Positions 4,876-8,228 of a DNA stretch of 8,228 nucleotides are shown piece after piece. Position 1 is the first letter of the stretch, and the number at the start of each line of letters is the position of its first letter. Location: the NCBI GenBank assembly GCA_016210435.1, contig JACQUF010000463.1:1-8228 (forward strand), given 5' to 3'. Source of the stretch: Chloroflexota bacterium. GTDB taxonomy: Bacteria; Chloroflexota; Dehalococcoidia; Lucifugimonadales; Lucifugimonadaceae. The translations under genes and the position numbers were made by a program. The notes under the pieces were generated by a model. It ran no database searches. It saw nothing but the letters and a program-made list of their open reading frames with translations, and had not been told where the DNA came from.

Positions 4876-6090
4876 ATTCATCTTGCGAAGCTGACACTCC
4901 TCAACTTCCGTAACTTCCGGAACGTGACGATCGAGCTTCAGCCGGGCCTCACCGTTATCCAGGGCGCCAATGGACAGGGGAAATCCAACCTCCTCGAGGC
5001 CGTATTCCTGCTATCGATCGCCAAGTCCCCGCGGGTCGTGACTGATCGCGCGCTGGTCAACTGGGACACCGCCGCGGCCGGGGGCCACGCCCAGATCCTC
5101 GGTTACGCCCGCCAGGCCGAATCGACCATACAGGTGCAGATCGATTTCGAGGTCAGAGGCTCTGGTACCGGTGACGATGCGCAAAAGGCGAACGATTCGC
5201 CGGCGCTCCAGAAGTCGCTGCGGGTCGACGGCATCCCGCGCACTGCAAGCGAATTCGTGGGCACGATGAATGTCGTTGCATTTGCCGCGGAAGACATCGA
5301 GCTCGTGAGCGGACCACCCGCCGAACGCAGGAAATACCTGGACATCCTGATTTCGCAGACTGACAACGCTTACCTGAGGACATTGCAGCGCTACAACCGC
5401 GTCGTCATTCAGCGCAATCACCTTCTGCGGCTGGTCCGCGAGCGCAGGGCCGGCGAGGATGAACTCGCGTTCTGGAACGAGCGTCTCGCTACGGAAGGGG
5501 CGGCAATCGTCGACAGGCGGCGCCGGGCAATCGAGCGCCTGTCGACGTTTGTGGTGCCTGCTCACCAGGAACTGGCTGGCGTTGGGCAACAACTCGGGAT
5601 CGAATATCTGCCCAAACTGGGTGCTGAAAACGTGCCGGCGCCGGGCGTCGGGACAAGAGAGCTTGCGGGCATGATCGCGAGGGGCGCCGAGTCCCTCCGA
5701 GACCGGGAACTTGCGCAATCTCAGACCGTGGTTGGGCCCCACCGTGATGAAATGCAGTTGACGATCGCCGGCCATCCGGCAGGCACGTTCGCATCACGCG
5801 GACAGGCCCGCACGATCGCCCTGGCGCTGCGCCTCGCAGAAGCTGGATTTGTCGAGGATGGCACGTCTCGAAAACCGGTGCTTGCGCTGGACGACGTGCT
5901 TTCCGAGCTGGATGAAAGCCGGCGAATCAGGGTTCTTGAAGCGGCGCTACGCTTCGACCAGGCTTTGCTCAGCACGACTGATTTCGGCCTGGTCGATGAC
6001 CGGTTCCTGGCGCGCTCCGCCTGCCTCGCGATCAAATCCGCCGCCGTCGAGCGTGTTTCATGTGCCCCGGCACCGGAGGCGCGCATTTGA
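4876..6090 (+). CDS. recF: DNA replication/repair protein RecF, probable ATT start
   Basis: RecF is an SMC/ABC-type ATPase that helps load RecA at single-strand gaps with RecO and RecR. From ATT the product is 404 aa. Walker A is GANGQGKS (30-37), the ABC signature SRGQAR (307-312), and Walker B LALDDVLSELDE (336-347). The first GTG in frame (4924) would remove IHLAKLTLLNFRNFRN, which aligns residue by residue with the family N-terminus (E. coli MSLTRLLIRDFRNI). From the in-frame stop at 4849 to that GTG there is no ATG, GTG or TTG; ATT at 4876 has a well-placed AGGAG. CTG at 4891 is a weaker alternative. Here recF is apart from dnaA, dnaN and gyrB, and heads an operon with Sir2 and a propeller gene. 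Confidence 0.9.
   Translation: MHLAKLTLLNFRNFRNVTIELQPGLTVIQGANGQGKSNLLEAVFLLSIAKSPRVVTDRALVNWDTAAAGGHAQILGYARQAESTIQVQIDFEVRGSGTGDDAQKANDSPALQKSLRVDGIPRTASEFVGTMNVVAFAAEDIELVSGPPAERRKYLDILISQTDNAYLRTLQRYNRVVIQRNHLLRLVRERRAGEDELAFWNERLATEGAAIVDRRRRAIERLSTFVVPAHQELAGVGQQLGIEYLPKLGAENVPAPGVGTRELAGMIARGAESLRDRELAQSQTVVGPHRDEMQLTIAGHPAGTFASRGQARTIALALRLAEAGFVEDGTSRKPVLALDDVLSELDESRRIRVLEAALRFDQALLSTTDFGLVDDRFLARSACLAIKSAAVERVSCAPAPEARI
6075..6079 (+). promoter_or_regulatory. Shine-Dalgarno that places the Sir2 start at TTG
   Basis: GGAGG lies inside the recF 3' end, 7 nt before TTG at 6087. The in-frame ATG at 6060 lies upstream of it and has no comparable site, and the residues it would add are not conserved Sir2 sequence. 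Confidence 0.6.
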
Positions 6091-6914
6091 GCCCGGACGG
6101 TCCGGCGGGGACGGACGGCCAGTTCTCACGGGCAGCCGCGCTCCTGATCGTCAGCAAGTACGTGATCGCGATGACAGGCGCCGGCATGTCGGTCGAAAGC
6201 GGCATACCGACCTTTCGCGGGGAAGCCGGGCTCTGGGCCCGGCTTGGCGGCCCTGATCCGTCCCAGTACCAGAACTTGCTGGCGGATCCCGCGGCGTACT
6301 GGAAGAGGGAGATCGAACGGTCGACCGACCCGTACATCGTTGAACTCCGGATGGCCGTGTCCAGGGCGAAGCCCAACCCTGGCCATCTGGCCCTCGCGCA
6401 CCTCGAAAAGTCGGGGCTCGTCCGGTCCGTGGTCACACAAAACATCGATGGATTGCATCAGAGCGCAGGCAGCGAGGCAGTGATCGAAGTTCACGGCAGC
6501 CGCTACCGGATGCGCTGTCTTGGATGCGGAAACCGGACGCCGCGAGAAGGGCTGTTCCTGACGCGAGCGCCGGACCCCTGCGCCCTTTGCGGCGGGCTCG
6601 TCAAATACGACTCCGTCCTGTTCGGAGAACCGGTCCCCAGAGACGTCCTCGAAACGGCACGCGCTGAAACCGATCGGGCCGACTGCGTACTCGTCGTTGG
6701 CACGTCGTCGACCGTTCGTCCGGCCGCCGGACTTCCGAGGATCGCGCGGGCCAACGGCGCCAGGCTCATCGAAGTCAATCCGAACGCGACCCCGCTGACC
6801 AATGTCTGCGATGTCGTTGTGCGAAGTACCGCCGCTGCGGCCCTGCCGGAGATCATGCGGGCGGTTTCATTGCTGAGCCCGGCGGCGCGTGAGCCCGCCG
6901 CTCCTCAGACCTGA
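6087..6914 (+). CDS. NAD-dependent protein deacetylase, Sir2 family
   Basis: A sirtuin of 275 aa from TTG 6087 (284 aa if ATG 6060 is used), which removes acyl groups from lysines using NAD. NAD-binding motifs are GAGMSVESGIPTFRG (31-45), TQNIDGLH (117-124) and GTSSTVRPAAGLP further on. The catalytic base is His136 in EVHGS. A structural zinc site is complete: Cys144, Cys147, Cys165 and Cys168. This is the plan of CobB/SrtN-type bacterial deacetylases, not of the zinc-less Sir2 domains of defence systems. Acyl preference cannot be read with confidence. The TTG overlaps the recF stop (TTGA), and the stop overlaps the next start (TGATG), so translation is coupled across three genes. Confidence 0.93.
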   Translation: MSPDGPAGTDGQFSRAAALLIVSKYVIAMTGAGMSVESGIPTFRGEAGLWARLGGPDPSQYQNLLADPAAYWKREIERSTDPYIVELRMAVSRAKPNPGHLALAHLEKSGLVRSVVTQNIDGLHQSAGSEAVIEVHGSRYRMRCLGCGNRTPREGLFLTRAPDPCALCGGLVKYDSVLFGEPVPRDVLETARAETDRADCVLVVGTSSTVRPAAGLPRIARANGARLIEVNPNATPLTNVCDVVVRSTAAAALPEIMRAVSLLSPAAREPAAPQT

Positions 6915-7873
6915 TGGCACAGCTCCTGACGCTGCGCGCGGAAGGGGTCAGAAGCCACGATCTCCGCCATCCAAACGACTTGCGACACGCAGCGTGGCGG
7001 CCCGACGGCGCGGCAATCATGCTCGCAGGCAATCAGGGCACGGTCGGCATCTGGGATGGTAACGAAGCCGCTTGGCTCCCGGGAGGCGGCTTCGAAAACC
7101 TCCGCGGCTGCGCGTGGTCGCCTGACTGCACGCAGGCGACGATCGTGGGCAACGGCGGAGCCCTCCTGCGCTTTCGCGACGGCAGGCTTTTTCGCGAGGC
7201 CTTCTATTCGCCGGTCTCGCTAAGACGGGTCGCGTGGTCGCCGACCGGCGATGTCGCACTGATCGCGGGCAACGATGGGTTATTGCTGGAGATCGAACGG
7301 ACGGGCGTGCCAAGGCGCGCTGGCTTTGCAGATTCCCACCTTCGAGCGATCGAATGGCTTCCGGCAGGCGACCGCGCGCTCATATGCGCGAATGGCGGCC
7401 TGTACGTGTACGATCGGGGCAAAGAAGGCCTGGCGCGAGTGCATCGCGAAGAGCGCGGCGATCTCATTGCAGCATGCATCGATCCCGATGGGCGGACATT
7501 CTGGGCGTGCGGATTTCGCAGCGGCGCTGGTCACGTGGAACAGAGGTTCGGAGTCCTTTACCGAGGAACCTTCGATTCCTGGAAGCTGGAACTCGCCACG
7601 GAACCTGCGCGAGACGTCGTTTGGACGGGCGTCGCCCGGCTCGCCGAGTCCGGAGGAGTAATCCTCGTCGGAGATCCCGGCGATACCGGGGCAGGGGCGA
7701 CACTGGCCAGGCCTGGCGCAAGCGGCCGTACGGAGGAGATCGCCGATCTCCGGTCGTTCCATCCGGCCGGGGTCATCGCCCGGCCTCCAATCCCAGGAAA
7801 GATCCCTGCGGCCCTGCGTGCGGTCCAGGCAGTCATATTCGGGTCCGCGCGGTCCCGGTTCTACCGCGCGTAG
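6914..7873 (+). CDS. Beta-propeller repeat protein of unknown function
   Basis: A 319-aa protein built from repeats. Each unit has the form R-x-x-x-W-x-P-x-G, then a hydrophobic strand ending in A/V-G-N-x-G, then an aromatic strand. The key Trp falls at 28, 68, 108 and 148, and a Cys takes the place at 188: an exact 40-residue period over five units. A sixth, divergent unit is centred on Trp237 (RDVVWTGVA...GGVILVGD). This suggests a six- or seven-bladed propeller of WD40-like or YCF48/BNR-like type. No signal peptide or membrane segment is visible, so it is probably cytosolic. Its ATG overlaps the Sir2 stop by one base, and no Shine-Dalgarno is evident, so re-initiation by ribosomes leaving Sir2 is likely. 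A scaffold or binding role is inferred only from the fold. Confidence 0.8.
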   Translation: MAQLLTLRAEGVRSHDLRHPNDLRHAAWRPDGAAIMLAGNQGTVGIWDGNEAAWLPGGGFENLRGCAWSPDCTQATIVGNGGALLRFRDGRLFREAFYSPVSLRRVAWSPTGDVALIAGNDGLLLEIERTGVPRRAGFADSHLRAIEWLPAGDRALICANGGLYVYDRGKEGLARVHREERGDLIAACIDPDGRTFWACGFRSGAGHVEQRFGVLYRGTFDSWKLELATEPARDVVWTGVARLAESGGVILVGDPGDTGAGATLARPGASGRTEEIADLRSFHPAGVIARPPIPGKIPAALRAVQAVIFGSARSRFYRA

Positions 7874-7879
7874 GGCCAT

Positions 7880-7926
7880 TGGGTATGATTGCCCGGATTC
7901 ACAACCGTTTGAACGACCAATACCCA
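7880..7926. promoter_or_regulatory. Inverted repeat and candidate -10 before the aminotransferase gene
   Basis: TGGGTAT (7880-7886) and its complement ATACCCA (7920-7926) flank 33 nt, and CGTT-TG-AACG lies between them. TATGAT (7884-7889) is a good -10 hexamer inside the left arm, but no -35 stands out. The arrangement could be an operator over a promoter, or chance; the aminotransferase gene may also be read from the recF operon. Confidence 0.25.
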
Positions 7927-7949
7927 CCTGTCTCGTGGGAGCCGAACCA

Positions 7950-8228
7950 ATGACAACGAACATCCAAGAGGCCCTTGATCGCGAGCTGCAGAGGTACGTC
8001 GCGGAAAACCCGAAATCGAAGGCGATGCAGGAACGCGCGGAGTCATCGCTGCCGGGAGGCGATTCCAGGAATAGCATCTGGTGGGCGCCGTTCCCAACGT
8101 ATGTCGTGCGCGGCGAAGGGTCCCGGCTTCATGACATCGACGGCCACGCACGCGTTGACCTGATCAACAACATGACGACGTTGATCCTCGGGCACTCGCA
8201 TCCCGCCGTCGTGAAGGCGGTTTCAGAA
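7950..8228 (+). CDS. Class-III PLP-dependent aminotransferase, glutamate-1-semialdehyde aminomutase-like (partial)
   Basis: The first 93 codons are present; the gene runs off the window. The sequence has the N-terminal hallmarks of class-III aminotransferases near glutamate-1-semialdehyde 2,1-aminomutase: a SLPGG motif (33-37), WWAPFPTYVVRGEGSRLHDIDG with the conserved G-x-x-L-x-D-x-D-G pattern, and a closing LGHSHPAVVKAV. The typical HemL PGGVNSPVRA stretch is SLPGGDSRNSIW here, so a different amino donor or acceptor is likely and I do not assign hemL. The PLP lysine lies outside the window. ATG start with GGGAG 8 nt upstream. The gene follows the propeller gene by 76 bp. Confidence 0.85.
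   Translation, partial: MTTNIQEALDRELQRYVAENPKSKAMQERAESSLPGGDSRNSIWWAPFPTYVVRGEGSRLHDIDGHARVDLINNMTTLILGHSHPAVVKAVSE

Noticed and set aside
4615..4897. Overlapping open frames on both strands between apt and recF
   Set aside because: They overlap each other and the recF N-terminus or apt start, have Arg-rich composition, and match no family I know.
5011..5775. A 254-codon minus-strand open frame inside recF
   Set aside because: Fully antisense to conserved recF coding sequence; a shadow frame.
6087..7873. Sir2 plus propeller gene as a new anti-phage defence system
   Set aside because: The Sir2 protein has the complete zinc site and the plan of an ordinary deacetylase, there are no nuclease, TIR, Argonaute or membrane effector partners, and the neighbours are housekeeping genes.
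7280..8077. A 265-codon minus-strand open frame
   Set aside because: Antisense to both the propeller and the aminotransferase genes, with no recognisable motifs.

Overview
The window is high-GC bacterial chromosome (roughly 60% or more by eye), densely packed with mostly housekeeping genes. It starts with non-coding DNA and ends inside an aminotransferase gene. Several proteins (a DUF1461/TIGR01906-type membrane protein, an FmdB-type zinc ribbon, desulforedoxin-like mini-proteins) and the wording of RsmI and MazG remind me of Chloroflexota, perhaps the Dehalococcoidia/SAR202 side. That is an impression from memory, not a result. I see no phage, IS, CRISPR, tRNA or rRNA.

Layout, left to right. 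(1) 1-113: a 30-bp-period tandem repeat just past the end of rsmI. (2) 114-938, minus: rsmI, 16S rRNA methyltransferase. (3) 997-1116 and 1177-1320, plus: two very short, paralogous, cysteine-rich desulforedoxin-like genes of 39 and 47 codons, separated by a compact palindromic element that supplies the second gene's ribosome binding site. (4) 1376-2170, minus: mazG, whose C-terminal catalytic motif looks degenerate. (5) 2260-2994, plus: a four-helix DUF1461-type membrane protein. (6) 3010-3249, minus: an FmdB-family zinc ribbon. (7) 3342-4100 and 4112-4624, minus: apt followed by a HAD-family hydrolase, a two-gene operon. (8) 4876-6090, 6087-6914 and 6914-7873, plus: recF, a Sir2 deacetylase and a beta-propeller protein, with overlapping stop and start codons. 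(9) 7950 to the edge: a class-III aminotransferase, cut by the window end.

Functionally the genes cover translation (rsmI), nucleotide-pool cleaning and salvage (mazG, apt), recombinational repair (recF), NAD-dependent deacylation (Sir2) and PLP chemistry. The points most worth a second look are these. recF has no ATG, GTG or TTG that would include its conserved N-terminus and appears to start at ATT. The mini-metalloprotein pair has a Cys-to-His swap at a predicted metal ligand, with a refoldable repeat between the genes. The propeller protein has an almost exact 40-residue period and is translationally coupled to Sir2. I do not see convincing evidence for a new defence or mobile system; the Sir2 protein looks like an ordinary zinc-bearing deacetylase.
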